The notes: generated by a model not told the origin, from the sequence alone. DNA of 35,472 bases from Micromonospora solifontis (GCF_003725545.1 NZ_RJLN01000055.1:1-35472); one strand, 5' to 3'; shown: positions 16,303 through 27,240, counted from the first letter of the stretch. Translations and numbers: made by a program.

Positions 16303-16305
16303 TTT
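16286..16305. promoter_or_regulatory. Candidate AcnR operator over the acnA -10 box
   Basis: CAAGACGGACGTACGGTTTT matches 17 of 20 bases of the palindrome in front of the AcnR-like TetR gene (33832-33851). The right half-site GTACGGTTT is identical. It covers the acnA -10 hexamer, the expected place for a repressor. Confidence 0.6.
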
Positions 16306-16409
16306 GTAGAGCCCGACGCAGGTAAGTGTTGCCTAAGCACGGCAACGCCCCCGCCGGTGCGACAGACTGCTCAGGACTACTCACGGTCGCTGGTGTGAAG
16401 GAGTACGAC

Positions 16410-19247
<2,838 letters not shown>

Positions 19248-19260
19248 CGTCGTACCCGGA

Positions 19261-19297
19261 CAGGGCCCCTTCCCGCGACCAGCGGGGAGGGGCCCTG
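19261..19297 (+). terminator. acnA terminator
   Basis: A 16-bp stem (19261-19276 / 19282-19297, one G-T pair) with a 5-base loop begins 13 bases after the acnA stop. Confidence 0.85.
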
Positions 19298-19318
19298 CGG
19301 CGTTTCCGGCTCCGCGTG

Positions 19319-19348
19319 TTCACCTGAGCCTCCGGGGCGGGCTAGCCT
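19319..19348 (+). promoter_or_regulatory. Promoter of the toxin-antitoxin pair
   Basis: TTCACC, an 18-bp spacer and TAGCCT (19343-19348) lie just before a perfect ribosome site. TAGC-N6-GCTA (19343-19356) overlaps the -10 box and could be an antitoxin binding site for autoregulation. Confidence 0.4.
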
Positions 19349-19366
19349 GTTAGCTAAGGAGGTGAC

Positions 19367-19621
19367 GTGGTGGGGGAAGCCGCAGCGCAATACAACATCC
19401 ACGACGCGAAGACGAACCTGTCCCGGATCATCGAGCGCGTCGAGCACGGCGAGGAGATCGTGATCAGCCGCGCCGGTACCCCGGTCGCCAAGGTCATCCC
19501 GCTACGCCCAACAGCCCGCAGCGGTCGCGGTTCGCTCCGCGGTGAACTCGTTCTGCGCGAGGGGTGGGACTCGGACGAGATCAACGAGTCGATCGCCGAC
19601 GACTTCGGGCTTTCCGGATGA
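19367..19621 (+). CDS. Phd/YefM-family antitoxin
   Basis: A small (84 aa) DNA-binding antitoxin of the Phd/YefM superfamily. The N-terminal YNIHDAKTNLSRIIERVEHGEEIVISRAGTPVAKVIPL is the classic fold (N-terminal strand, AKTNLSxII helix, IxRxGxPVA strand). The acidic C-terminal tail LREGWDSDEINESIADDFGLSG is the expected toxin-wrapping segment. AAGGAGGT lies three bases before the GTG 19367; the adjacent GTG 19370 is equally possible. It overlaps the toxin gene by four bases (ATGA), the usual coupling for such modules. Confidence 0.92.
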   Translation: MVGEAAAQYNIHDAKTNLSRIIERVEHGEEIVISRAGTPVAKVIPLRPTARSGRGSLRGELVLREGWDSDEINESIADDFGLSG

Positions 19622-19992
19622 GTTTCCTGCTCGACACGCACGTCGTGCTGTGGTGGTTGACGGACGATCCGACCCTGTCCGACGACGTGAAGGACCTGGT
19701 CGACAACCAGCCCGAGGTGTACCTCAGCGCGGTGACCGTGTGGGAGGTGGCCATCAAACAGGCGCTCGGCAAGCTGGCCGGGCCGCCCGACCTCGCTGCC
19801 CGAGTGTGCCGAGCCGGCCTGCGGGAACTGCCGATCCGGCACGACCACGCCGTCGAGGCCGGACAGCTTCCGCCGATCCACCGGGACCCGTTCGACCGGA
19901 TGCTGGTCGCCCAGGCCCGGCACGAGCGGCTGACCCTCGTCACCCGCGACGGTCACATTCAGAAGTACGATGTGCCGATCCTGGTCGCGTGA
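19618..19992 (+). CDS. PIN-domain ribonuclease toxin, VapC family
   Basis: A 124-aa PIN-domain protein, expected to be a Mg-dependent ribonuclease held inactive by the neighbouring antitoxin. The acidic residues are all present: Asp6 (LLDTH), Glu43 (VWEVAIKQ), Asp93 (DPFDRMLVAQA) and Asp111 (TRDGHIQKY). The HVVLWWLTDD start and PIHRDPFDRML stretch place it in the Sll0205-like VapC group, which commonly pairs with Phd-type antitoxins. The start ATG overlaps the antitoxin stop. The RNA target cannot be read from sequence. Confidence 0.92.
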   Translation: MSFLLDTHVVLWWLTDDPTLSDDVKDLVDNQPEVYLSAVTVWEVAIKQALGKLAGPPDLAARVCRAGLRELPIRHDHAVEAGQLPPIHRDPFDRMLVAQARHERLTLVTRDGHIQKYDVPILVA

Positions 19993-20029
19993 CTCGGCCG
20001 GCGCCTCAACGGACTCCCTCGACCGCGGC

Positions 20030-20340
20030 CTACCCGCCGCTCCGGCGGCCCCTCGGCGATCCGCCGGCATCGCGCCGGGCGTCCTGCTGCTCGACGCCCA
20101 CCCGAACGTCCAGCCACAGGGCGGCGAAGCCGCCGTCGGCGACCACCCGCCGCGCCCGCAGGTGCCAGTCGCCGGGATATTCCACGTTGAACCGTAGGAA
20201 CGCGTCCCTGCCGCGGATGCGCTCCCGGGTCTGCGGCATCTCGTAGACCACGTCGTCGGTGAGCAGGGCCGCCACCCCCGGCGCTCCACCCGGTCGACGT
20301 AGTCGTGGGCGGTCTGCCGGGTCACCGAGGTGTCGTCCAT
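20030..20340 (-). pseudogene. Frameshifted NTF2-like (SnoaL-like) gene
   Basis: Two reading frames together encode one NTF2-like protein. From ATG 20340 the frame reads MDDTSVTRQTAHDYVDRVE. Near 20270-20295 the homology passes to another frame with LLTDDVVYEMPQTRERIRGRDAFLRFNVEYPGDWHLRARRV and VADGGFAALWLDVRVG. After about 20085 the usual C-terminal part (WxEVRDG...EYW) is missing and low-complexity sequence follows. The spot of the first shift is GC-rich (GGCCGCCACCCCCGGCGC), so a sequencing error is possible for that break. The missing C-terminus suggests true decay. It lies beside the toxin-antitoxin pair. Confidence 0.7.
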
Positions 20341-20407
20341 GCGCGGACCATAGCGACCGGCTGCGACATCCTCTGCCGGGCTCGTGGGAGCTGTCGGAGC
20401 CACTGCC

Positions 20408-20413
20408 TAGGGT
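20408..20413 (+). promoter_or_regulatory. Leaderless -10 box of the AlkZ-like gene
   Basis: TAGGGT ends six bases (all G) before ATG 20420, predicting a leaderless mRNA. No clear -35. Confidence 0.5.
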
Positions 20414-20419
20414 GGGGGG

Positions 20420-21511
20420 ATGGTCGACCCGCGCCAGGTGATGAACTTCCGCGTCCAGGCCCAGCAGCTCGGCCGAGCCGAGGGCGCCCTCGACGACACC
20501 GCCGTGCTCGACATCGGGGTGCAGGAGACCGGCCCGGACGGCGGCCGGTGGGCGCTGGCCGTGCGCGGGGTCGACGTGACGGCGCTGTCCGGCGAGGATC
20601 TCATCCTGCTGTGGTCCGTGCGCGGCGCTCCCCACCTCTACCGCCGGGCCGAGGTGGCGGCGGTGAGCGCCGCGCTGGAGCCCTTCTCCGACGCGGACGC
20701 GGGCAAGCGCATCTACGACGCCGCCAAGCCGTTGAAGGCGGCCGGCATCGGCATCCTGGCCGCCCTCGACGAGGTGGCCACCCACATGCGTGCGGTCGTC
20801 ACGGAGCCGACCGTCAAGGGAGTGGTCTCCGCCCGCCTGGCCGAGGCGCTGCCCGAGCCGTATCTGCGCTTCTGCCGCCCGTGCAACGCCACCCACCTCT
20901 ACGAGATGCCGTTCCGGCTGGCCGCCGTGCGGGCCGGGTTGGAGCTGCAGCTCGGCACCTCGCCGCCGGTGCTGCGGCGCATCCCCCGGTTCACCCGGGC
21001 GGTCGCGTCGGGCGACAGGTTCGACCTCATCCGCGCGTACCTGCGCCTGCTCGGCCCGGCCACCCCCAAGCACGTGGCCGACTATCTCGACGCTCCGGTC
21101 AAGGAGGTGCGGGCCCGCTGGCCCGAGGACGTGGTCGAGGTGACGGTCGACGGCGAGCGGCGTTCCCTGCTGGCCGCCGACGAGCCGGCGCTGGAGTCGG
21201 CCGACGGCACGGCGACTTGCCTGCTCGGGCCGTTCGACCTCTTCCTCCAGGCGAAGGACCGGGCCACCCTGGTGCCGGACGCCGCGCACGCCAAGGAGTT
21301 GTGGCCGGTGCTGGGCCGCCCCGGCGCCGTCCTGATCGACGGGGCGCTGGTCGGCACCTGGCGTGCCCGCAAGTCGGGCAACCGGATGACCGTCACCGTC
21401 CAGCCCTGGCAGCGGCTGTCCGAGCACCGCCGCAAAGCCGTCGTCGACCAGGCGGAACGCCTCGCCGCGTACCGCGCCGTCGTCCTCGCCGGCGTCGAAT
21501 TCAGCGGCTAG
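20420..21511 (+). CDS. AlkZ-like winged-helix protein (HTH_42 family, possible DNA glycosylase)
   Basis: A 363-aa protein of the winged-helix family that includes the interstrand-crosslink DNA glycosylases AlkZ/YcaQ. Its layout fits: an N-terminal FRVQAQQLGR with a Gln13-x-Gln15 pair, DVTALSGEDLILLWSVRGAPHLYRRAEV (the W-x-RG-x-xHL segment), and a helix-rich middle. A winged-helix stretch LIRAYLRLLGPATPKHVADYLDAP and a C-terminal LLGPFDLFLQAKDR / GAVLIDGALVGTWRARKSG follow. In AlkZ a QxQ pair is catalytic. Whether the pair here is equivalent is uncertain because the N-terminus is shorter. It ends nine bases before the converging cvnD stop, with no room for a terminator. Confidence 0.75.
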   Translation: MVDPRQVMNFRVQAQQLGRAEGALDDTAVLDIGVQETGPDGGRWALAVRGVDVTALSGEDLILLWSVRGAPHLYRRAEVAAVSAALEPFSDADAGKRIYDAAKPLKAAGIGILAALDEVATHMRAVVTEPTVKGVVSARLAEALPEPYLRFCRPCNATHLYEMPFRLAAVRAGLELQLGTSPPVLRRIPRFTRAVASGDRFDLIRAYLRLLGPATPKHVADYLDAPVKEVRARWPEDVVEVTVDGERRSLLAADEPALESADGTATCLLGPFDLFLQAKDRATLVPDAAHAKELWPVLGRPGAVLIDGALVGTWRARKSGNRMTVTVQPWQRLSEHRRKAVVDQAERLAAYRAVVLAGVEFSG

Positions 21512-21519
21512 CGGCCGGG

Positions 21520-22125
21520 TCAGTCGGTGACCCGGCGGCGCTCCTCACGCTGCTTCATGGCGTGCTCCAGCAGCGTGATCAGCACCTCCTTGACCGATTC
21601 CCGCTCCCGGGCGTCACAGAGCACCACCGGTACGCCCGGATCGAGGTCGAGCGCCGTCTGCACCTCGTCCACCCGGTAGCGCCGGGCGTCTTCGAAGCAG
21701 TTCACGGCCACCACGAACGGGGTGCCCCGCTCCTCGAAGTAGTCGATCGACGGGAAGCAGTCGGCCAGTCGCCGGGTGTCGGCGAGCACCACCGCGCCGA
21801 TCGCGCCAAGCGCCAGCTCGTCCCAGACGAACCAGAACCGGTCCTGGCCGGGGGTGCCGAACAGGTAGAGCACCAGGTCGTCGCTGATGGTGATCCGGCC
21901 GAAGTCCATCGCCACCGTGGTGGTGGTCTTCCCCTCGACACCCGAGAGGTCGTCGATGCCGACCCCGGTCTCGGTCAGCACCTCCTCGGTGCGCAGGGGG
22001 CGGGTCTCGCTGACCGCGCCGACCAGGGTGGTCTTGCCGACACCGAAGCCACCGGCGATGAGGATCTTGACGCCGGTGGGCACGGTTGCCGCGCCCGCCG
22101 GCCGCTCAGAGCGCCCGTAGTCCAT
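21520..22125 (-). CDS. cvnD: Conservon small GTPase CvnD
   Basis: A Ras/MglA-like GTPase (201 aa), last gene of the conservon. In Streptomyces these four proteins form a membrane-associated, G-protein-like signalling complex. The P-loop is GGFGVGKTT (residues 25-33). Switch/G3 is LFGTPGQDRFWFVWDEL, with Pro after GT instead of the Asp-first DxxG. The NKxD position reads VAVNCFEDAR, the atypical form of this subfamily. The ATG at 22125 overlaps the cvnC end by 20 bases. The long in-frame extension upstream is shadow sequence. Its expected partner is the roadblock protein CvnB. Confidence 0.92.
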   Translation of the reverse strand: MDYGRSERPAGAATVPTGVKILIAGGFGVGKTTLVGAVSETRPLRTEEVLTETGVGIDDLSGVEGKTTTTVAMDFGRITISDDLVLYLFGTPGQDRFWFVWDELALGAIGAVVLADTRRLADCFPSIDYFEERGTPFVVAVNCFEDARRYRVDEVQTALDLDPGVPVVLCDARERESVKEVLITLLEHAMKQREERRRVTD

Positions 22126-22489
22126 TGAGTACCGCCTCGAAAACACTGTCGTCGGGAAGGCCGGCGGGGGTGGCGCTCGGCTCACGGACCTGCACCAGGC
22201 TGCGGGCGACCAGGTCACCGAGGAGAACCCGGACGGAGCCCACCGGCAGGTCGAGATGGGCGGCGATCTCGGCCACGGACAGCACCCGCTGGCAGAGACC
22301 GACGATCGCCACGTGCTCCGGGCCGAGCCCGGACTCCGACCCCACGTCCTCCCGGGTCGAGGTGACCAGGGAGATCAGGTCGAACGTGCCGGTCACCGGG
22401 CGGGCCCGGCCACCGGTCACCGCGTACGGGCGGACCACCGGGCCCTCGTCCACCCACTCGTGGTCCGCGGGCTCCCCCTGGCCGGTCAT
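22106..22489 (-). CDS. cvnC: Conservon protein CvnC (DUF742)
   Basis: A 127-aa DUF742 protein with a winged-helix-like part. Family features are VVRPYAVTGGRARP near the N-terminus, FDLISLVTST, then LGPEHVAIVGLCQRVLSVAEIAAHLDLPVGSVRVLLGDLVARSLVQV (helix-turn-helix). DSVFEAVLNGLRAL closes it. It always lies between the roadblock and GTPase genes of conservons and is thought to link them; a DNA target has not been shown, as far as I know. ATG 22489 overlaps the cvnB stop (ATGA) and the gene runs 20 bases into cvnD, so translation is coupled. Confidence 0.92.
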   Translation of the reverse strand: MTGQGEPADHEWVDEGPVVRPYAVTGGRARPVTGTFDLISLVTSTREDVGSESGLGPEHVAIVGLCQRVLSVAEIAAHLDLPVGSVRVLLGDLVARSLVQVREPSATPAGLPDDSVFEAVLNGLRAL

Positions 22490-22911
22490 CGCGCCGCAGC
22501 CTCGCCGGCGGAAGGCTCCCGGCTGGGCGAGGCGACGAACCGGCCCACCCGGGTGACCAGCATCGCCATCTCGTACGCGATCAGGCCGACGTCGGCGTCC
22601 TGGCCCGCCAGCACGGCCAGGCAGGCGTTGCGCCCGGCCGCGGTGACGAAGAGGAACGACGACTGCATCTCGATGATCGTCTGCTGCACCTGGCCGCCGC
22701 CGAAGCGCTTGCCGGCGCCCCGGGCCAGGCTCTGGATGCCGGCCGCCATCGCCGCCAGGTGCTCGCCGTCGTCCCGGCTCAGGCCCCGCGAGGCGGCCAT
22801 CAACAGGCCGTCGGTGCTCAGGGCCACCGCGTGTTCCGCCTGCTTCACCCGGCCGACCAGGTCATCCAGCAGCCACGTCAGGTCTGCGCTCGAAGCCGTC
22901 TGCTGCACCAC
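22486..22911 (-). CDS. cvnB: Conservon roadblock/LC7 protein CvnB
   Basis: A 141-aa roadblock/LC7-fold protein, the likely GTPase-activating or scaffolding partner of CvnD. DLTWLLDDLVGRVKQAEHAVALSTDGLLMAASRGLSRDDGEHLAAMAAGIQSLARGAGKRFGGG is the canonical first half. QTIIEMQSSFLFVTAAGRNACLAVLAGQDADVGLIAYEMAMLVTRVG is the second. Adjacent GTG codons at 22911 and 22908 are both possible starts, with GAGGAC upstream. It follows cvnA by about 60 bases. Confidence 0.93.
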   Translation of the reverse strand: MVQQTASSADLTWLLDDLVGRVKQAEHAVALSTDGLLMAASRGLSRDDGEHLAAMAAGIQSLARGAGKRFGGGQVQQTIIEMQSSFLFVTAAGRNACLAVLAGQDADVGLIAYEMAMLVTRVGRFVASPSREPSAGEAAAR

Positions 22912-22974
22912 TCGTCGTCCTCTTCTCCCCCGGCTGGTGTCGCCGTGCTCGTCTGCCCCGCCGCCTCGGCGTGC

Positions 22975-25461
22975 TCAGGTCGCCTGTTCGTCCGCGGCGC
23001 CGGGTTCGCCGGTCGCCCCGTGCGCGCCGCTGAGCAGGCGCGCCGCGTCGGTCCGGCCCCGCCGGGTGCCGCTCTGGTAGGCGGTCATCATCCGGCGCAC
23101 CTGCTCCGGCGGGCGTACCACCTGCTCGTCGTCGTCCGCGTCCACCGTGGACGGCCCGGCGCGCAGCTCCGGCGCGAGGCTGGCCTGGCGGACCCGGACC
23201 GGCAGACCGGACTCGCCCGTCGCCGGCCCGTCCTCGGCAGCCACCTCGACCGTGGTCGCGTCGGCCGACTCCGCGGCCACCGGGAGCGGCGCGGGCGTGG
23301 TCGCGTCGGCCGACTCCGCGGGCGGCGCGGGCGTGGTCGGATCCGCCGACTCCGCGGGCGCCGGCGTGGTCGCGCCGGCCGGGTCCGCAGCTGCCGGCGC
23401 GTACCCGGACGAGGTGACCCGGGCCGGCTCGGCGGGCCGCACCGCCGGGTCGGCCGGCTCCCCGGCCTCCGGCGTGGTCGGCGTCGCCGCCGCGTCGGAT
23501 CCGGCCTCCGGCGAGGACGTCACGGGCCCGCCCGGCACACCGGTGCCCGCCCGGAAACCGCCCGAGACCGTCGGGTCCGAACCGTCCTCGCCGAGCAGGC
23601 CGGACGGGATCAGCACCACGGCCGTGGTGCCGCCGTACGCGGACTCCTTGAGCTGCACCTTCACGCCGTGCCGCTCGGTCAGCCGGCTGACCACGAACAG
23701 GCCCAGCCGGGCGGCGTCGGCCAGGTTGAGCTCGGACCGGTCGACGATGCGGTGGTTCGCGGCGGCCAGCTCCTCCTCGCTCATGCCGAGGCCGCGGTCC
23801 TCGATCTCGATGGCGAAGCCGTTGGCGACCAGCTGGCCGCGTACCTCGACGGTGGTGTGCGGGGGCGAGAAGGACAGCCCGTTCTCGATCAGCTCGGCCA
23901 GCAGGTGGATCAGGTCGCCGACGGCCCGGCCGCTGAGCGACACCGGCCCGAGCGGCAGCACGGTGACCCGGGTGTAGTCCTCGACCTCGGCCACCGCGCC
24001 CCGGACCACGTCCACCATCGGCACGTTCCGCCGCCAGGACCGGCCCGGGGTGGAGCCGGAGAGGACGATCAGGTTCTCCGCGTTGCGGCGCATCCGGGTG
24101 GCCAGGTGGTCGACCCGGAACAGGTCCTCCAGCTCCTCGGCGTCGTGCTCCCGGCGCTCCATCGCGTCGAGCAGGGTCAGCTGGCGGTGCACCAGCGCCT
24201 GCGTACGCCGGGCCAGGCTGAGGAAGACCTCCCGGACGCTGCGGCGCAGCTCGGCCTGCTCGACGGCGGTCCGGATCGCGGTCTCCTGCACGGCGTTGAA
24301 CGCCTTGCCGACCTGCCCGATCTCGTCGTCGCCGGTCTGCAGCGGGGGCGCCTCGCGGGCGACGTCCACCTCCTCGCCGCGGGCGAGCCGCCCCACCACG
24401 CCGGGCAGCCGCTCGTTGGCGAGCTGGTGTGCCGCATCGCGAAGCCGTTGCAGCTCGGCCACCAGGGCACGCGCGGTCGTGACGGAGACGACGATCGAGG
24501 CGATGACCGCGATCAGGCCGAGGCCCGCGGCCAGGACCAGACGGACGATCACCAGCGCGGCCACCGGCTTCGCCCGCTCGACCACGTCGTCCCCACTGTC
24601 GAGGACCATCTCCTGCAGCTCGGTCAGGGCCGAGGCGGAGACGCGGTTCCAGTCGGGCTCGCCGACGGCGAGCTTGGTCTCCCGGCGATCGCTCGACATG
24701 ACCCGGTCTTCGAGGCGGCGCAGGTCGTTGAAGGCCGAACCGGTGAGCACCTGGTTGAACCGGGTCTGGTCGGACGGACGCAGCTGCGACCGGATTCGCT
24801 CCGCGGCGAACCGCTGGCCGGACGCGAGCTGGGTGAAGCGGAGGTGTTCGTCGGGCGTGATCCGCCCGGCGGCGAGCGCGCCGACCAGCAGCGCGTCCTC
24901 CTGCGAGATCAGCTCCCGGACCCGGTACAGCTCGATCAGGTGTCGGGTGTCCGCCTCGATCTCGGGATCGTCGAGGCCGCCGACCACGTCGTAGAGCTGG
25001 AAGAGGGAATCGATGAGCGCCGTGTAGGAACTCGTGGCGCTCGTCCGGTCGAGGGTCCGGTCGTCAATGGACCTGCGGATGCCGGCCAGGCCGTCGAGAG
25101 CGACGACGGTGGCGTCCACCCGCTGCTCGGCCGCGCCGTCGCTGGCCAGCCTCGCCCGCCAACCGCGCGCCGTGTCCTTGAACGCCGCCGTGTCCTCGTC
25201 GACGGTTCGACGGACGTCGTCGAGCGCCTCCCGCCGCGCGGCCGTGGGCGCGCCCAGGTAGGCGACCGACAGGCGCCGCTCCACCTGCAGCTCGAGGAGA
25301 AGAGGCTCGCTCGGCGAGACGATCTGGCTGTCGATCGTCTGCACCCCGAGCAGGTTGATCCCCTCGCGGAGGGTCACCCAGGCGGCGAACGACCACAGGG
25401 CCACGAGCGAGGCGAGGAGCGCGATGACCTTGGCGCGCAGATTCGTGGTGCGAGGCCGCAT
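22975..25461 (-). CDS. cvnA: Conservon sensor kinase-like protein CvnA (NIT-HAMP-HATPase)
   Basis: A membrane receptor of the conservon (828 aa). Transmembrane helix 1 (about 11-30) is followed by an extracellular nitrate-sensor-like (NIT) helical domain to about 305. Transmembrane helix 2 (PVAALVIVRLVLAAGLGLIAV region) and a HAMP linker come next. The segment VDHLATRMRRNAENLIVLSG precedes an ATP-binding domain with N-box ELIENGLSFSPP and G1 EDRGLGMSEEEL. No classical phospho-acceptor His motif or response regulator is seen, as usual for CvnA. The last roughly 200 residues are a Pro/Ala/Thr/Glu-rich disordered tail with ESADATTPAP-type repeats. The ATG at 25461 directly precedes the first basic-hydrophobic segment. 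It probably has its own promoter 80-110 bases upstream. Confidence 0.93.
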   Translation of the reverse strand: MRPRTTNLRAKVIALLASLVALWSFAAWVTLREGINLLGVQTIDSQIVSPSEPLLLELQVERRLSVAYLGAPTAARREALDDVRRTVDEDTAAFKDTARGWRARLASDGAAEQRVDATVVALDGLAGIRRSIDDRTLDRTSATSSYTALIDSLFQLYDVVGGLDDPEIEADTRHLIELYRVRELISQEDALLVGALAAGRITPDEHLRFTQLASGQRFAAERIRSQLRPSDQTRFNQVLTGSAFNDLRRLEDRVMSSDRRETKLAVGEPDWNRVSASALTELQEMVLDSGDDVVERAKPVAALVIVRLVLAAGLGLIAVIASIVVSVTTARALVAELQRLRDAAHQLANERLPGVVGRLARGEEVDVAREAPPLQTGDDEIGQVGKAFNAVQETAIRTAVEQAELRRSVREVFLSLARRTQALVHRQLTLLDAMERREHDAEELEDLFRVDHLATRMRRNAENLIVLSGSTPGRSWRRNVPMVDVVRGAVAEVEDYTRVTVLPLGPVSLSGRAVGDLIHLLAELIENGLSFSPPHTTVEVRGQLVANGFAIEIEDRGLGMSEEELAAANHRIVDRSELNLADAARLGLFVVSRLTERHGVKVQLKESAYGGTTAVVLIPSGLLGEDGSDPTVSGGFRAGTGVPGGPVTSSPEAGSDAAATPTTPEAGEPADPAVRPAEPARVTSSGYAPAAADPAGATTPAPAESADPTTPAPPAESADATTPAPLPVAAESADATTVEVAAEDGPATGESGLPVRVRQASLAPELRAGPSTVDADDDEQVVRPPEQVRRMMTAYQSGTRRGRTDAARLLSGAHGATGEPGAADEQAT
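23252..23385 (-). repeat. In-gene repeats in the cvnA tail
   Basis: GTGGTCGCGTCGGCCGACTC (plus-strand view) occurs at 23252 and 23297, with changed copies at 23333 and 23366. Spacings of 45, 36 and 33 bases are all multiples of three, so copy-number change would keep frame. They encode the ESADATT/ESADPTTPAP repeats of the CvnA tail. Confidence 0.75.
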
Positions 25462-25541
25462 TTGACCGTCCCATGCCGGACATCAGGTACTTGCCGGCGG
25501 GGCGTGCCGAACAAGCGGTTCGTGGGTAGGCAGATCGAGGC

Positions 25542-25571
25542 ACGCTAGCAGTTGCCGGACTATCGCCTCAA
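25542..25571 (-). promoter_or_regulatory. Promoter of the conservon operon
   Basis: On the minus strand TTGAGG (25571-25566), an 18-bp spacer and TAGCGT (25547-25542) predict a start about 75 bases before cvnA. This lies inside the 204-base gap after the diterpene cyclase stop, so the conservon can be expressed apart from the terpene operon. Confidence 0.5.
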
Positions 25572-25665
25572 GACCGCAGGAAAGGGCGCTCCTTCGCGGG
25601 GACGCGATCGTGGCCGGCCGCTCCCTGCGCCCGGCTACCGCGCCACAGGTGACCCGCCGGTCGCG

Positions 25666-27240
25666 TCACACCGCGACCGACCGGGCCGCCGGCTCGGCGC
25701 CGACGGCGAGCTGAGCCAGCCGCTGCGCGGCGAACACGGCAGCGTCGACGATCAAGGTCGGCCGGTAGAGGTCCTTGTCGTGCCACAGCGCCGGGCCTTC
25801 CTCGTCGCCGCTCGCGGCCAGGTAGGCGTACCCTCGGCGGACGGCGTGGGCCACGTCGGGGTGGCGGCCCGCGACGGCGAGGATCTGCACGGCGTACGCG
25901 GTCTCCTCGGGCGTGCCGCCCCATCGGCCCCAGGAGCCGTCCGGGTGCTGCGTGGCGAGCACCCATCCGACGGCGCGAGCGAGCGCCTGCGGCACCACCC
26001 CCTGGGAGTCGAACTCGGACAGGGCGAGCACGCAGCAGACGGTCGCGTAGTACGCGGAGGCGTGCCACCGGTCCCGCCAACTGCCGTCGGTCTCCTGCCG
26101 TGCCACCAGCGCGGACACCACCCGCAGGGCGGCCGCACGGTGCCGTCGGGTCGCCCCTCGTCCGGCGCGGACGTGGTGGCCGAGCGCGTCGAGGACGTGC
26201 GCGTTGGTGGTGACGGAGAAGCCGTCCTCGCCCGGCCAGGTGCAGAACCCGTCCGGAACCTCGTACCTCCACAGGCAGTCCAGGTCGGTGGGTACGCCGA
26301 GCCGCGCGAGGGCGTACAGGGCGACTGATGTCGTGTCGGCGTCCGCGGGTAGGCCGGGGCCCGCCGGTGTGCCGGCCGGGGTGAACTGCGCCGTCAGGCT
26401 GCCCACCAGGTCAGGTGACGCGGGCACGGCGAAGCCGGCCCGGGTGAGGGTGCCGACGACCCAGGCGCGTTCGAACACCGTGATCGGCGTCGCGCAGGGG
26501 ACCGGCCCACCGTGCCGCTCGACGACCGCTTCCAGGCAGCTGCGGAGGTGGTGGTGGACCTCGTCGGGGCCGAGCCACGCCGCGGTCGCCGCCGGCGAGG
26601 CGCCGACCAGACCCGCGGAAGAGGGCGGCACGCCGCCGGCGTCGCGGGCCGACGGGCCGACGACCTCCAGGGCGTGCAGCAACTTGTCGGGCACGGCGCC
26701 GCCCGCGGCCACGAGCCGCCGGACGGCCGACAGTCGGCGGCCGTCCATTCCGGACGGCAGGCCCAGCCGGGGGTACGCCCGCCAGTGCCGCAGTCCGGCC
26801 GGGATGTCGGGCCGGGACAGGTGCCCGTTGATCGCGGCGATCAGGGCCGGCACGATGAGGTCGACCGCCGGCGTGTCCGGAGTCGGCGGCCCGGCCCGGA
26901 GCAGCCGGGTGAGGGCCTGCAGACCACGGTCGGCCGCCCGGATCAGGGCCTCGCTCCCGGACGAGGTGTACAGGACGGCCAGGAGCGCCTCGGTGGCGCT
27001 CGCGGTCGGCACCACCGCGTAGCCCTCCGGCGGTCCCCACCCGCCATCGGCCCGCTGACTGCGCAACAGGTAGTCGACCCGCTCGGCATGGCCGGCGAGC
27101 CAGGGGGACAGGCTGACCAGCCGAGCGGTCTCGTAGAGGGACGGGGTGACGTGCCCGGCCGGTTCGCGCAGCATCGCCGCGAGCAGGCGGTCGGCGGCGC
27201 CCGCGGGACGGCGGAGCCCGGGATCGCCGTCAGTGCTCAA
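25666..27240 (-). CDS. Class II diterpene cyclase (copalyl-diphosphate-synthase-like)
   Basis: A 524-aa alpha-barrel terpene cyclase of the bacterial type-B class II family, expected to protonate and cyclise geranylgeranyl diphosphate to a labdane-type bicyclic diphosphate. The general acid motif is D300-A-D302-T-T, the DxDTT variant of DxDD. Other family marks are SLYETARLVSLSPWLAGH, SQRADGGWG, VGASPAATAAWLG, TVFERAWVVGTL and the QW-like QETDGSW / QHPDGSWGRWGGTPEETAYAV. It lacks the class I DDxxD domain. I chose TTG 27240, overlapping the terpene synthase stop by 11 bases with TGGGG upstream. The next in-frame Met would remove the conserved DRLLAA helix. It is third in an operon with P450 and class I synthase. 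DxDTT variants are known in halimadienyl and drimenyl diphosphate synthases, so the product skeleton is open. Confidence 0.85.
   Translation of the reverse strand: MSTDGDPGLRRPAGAADRLLAAMLREPAGHVTPSLYETARLVSLSPWLAGHAERVDYLLRSQRADGGWGPPEGYAVVPTASATEALLAVLYTSSGSEALIRAADRGLQALTRLLRAGPPTPDTPAVDLIVPALIAAINGHLSRPDIPAGLRHWRAYPRLGLPSGMDGRRLSAVRRLVAAGGAVPDKLLHALEVVGPSARDAGGVPPSSAGLVGASPAATAAWLGPDEVHHHLRSCLEAVVERHGGPVPCATPITVFERAWVVGTLTRAGFAVPASPDLVGSLTAQFTPAGTPAGPGLPADADTTSVALYALARLGVPTDLDCLWRYEVPDGFCTWPGEDGFSVTTNAHVLDALGHHVRAGRGATRRHRAAALRVVSALVARQETDGSWRDRWHASAYYATVCCVLALSEFDSQGVVPQALARAVGWVLATQHPDGSWGRWGGTPEETAYAVQILAVAGRHPDVAHAVRRGYAYLAASGDEEGPALWHDKDLYRPTLIVDAAVFAAQRLAQLAVGAEPAARSVAV

Noticed and set aside
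22759..25548. Long plus-strand frame opposite cvnA and cvnB
   Set aside because: Antisense shadow; the minus-strand products have clear NIT, HATPase and roadblock features.
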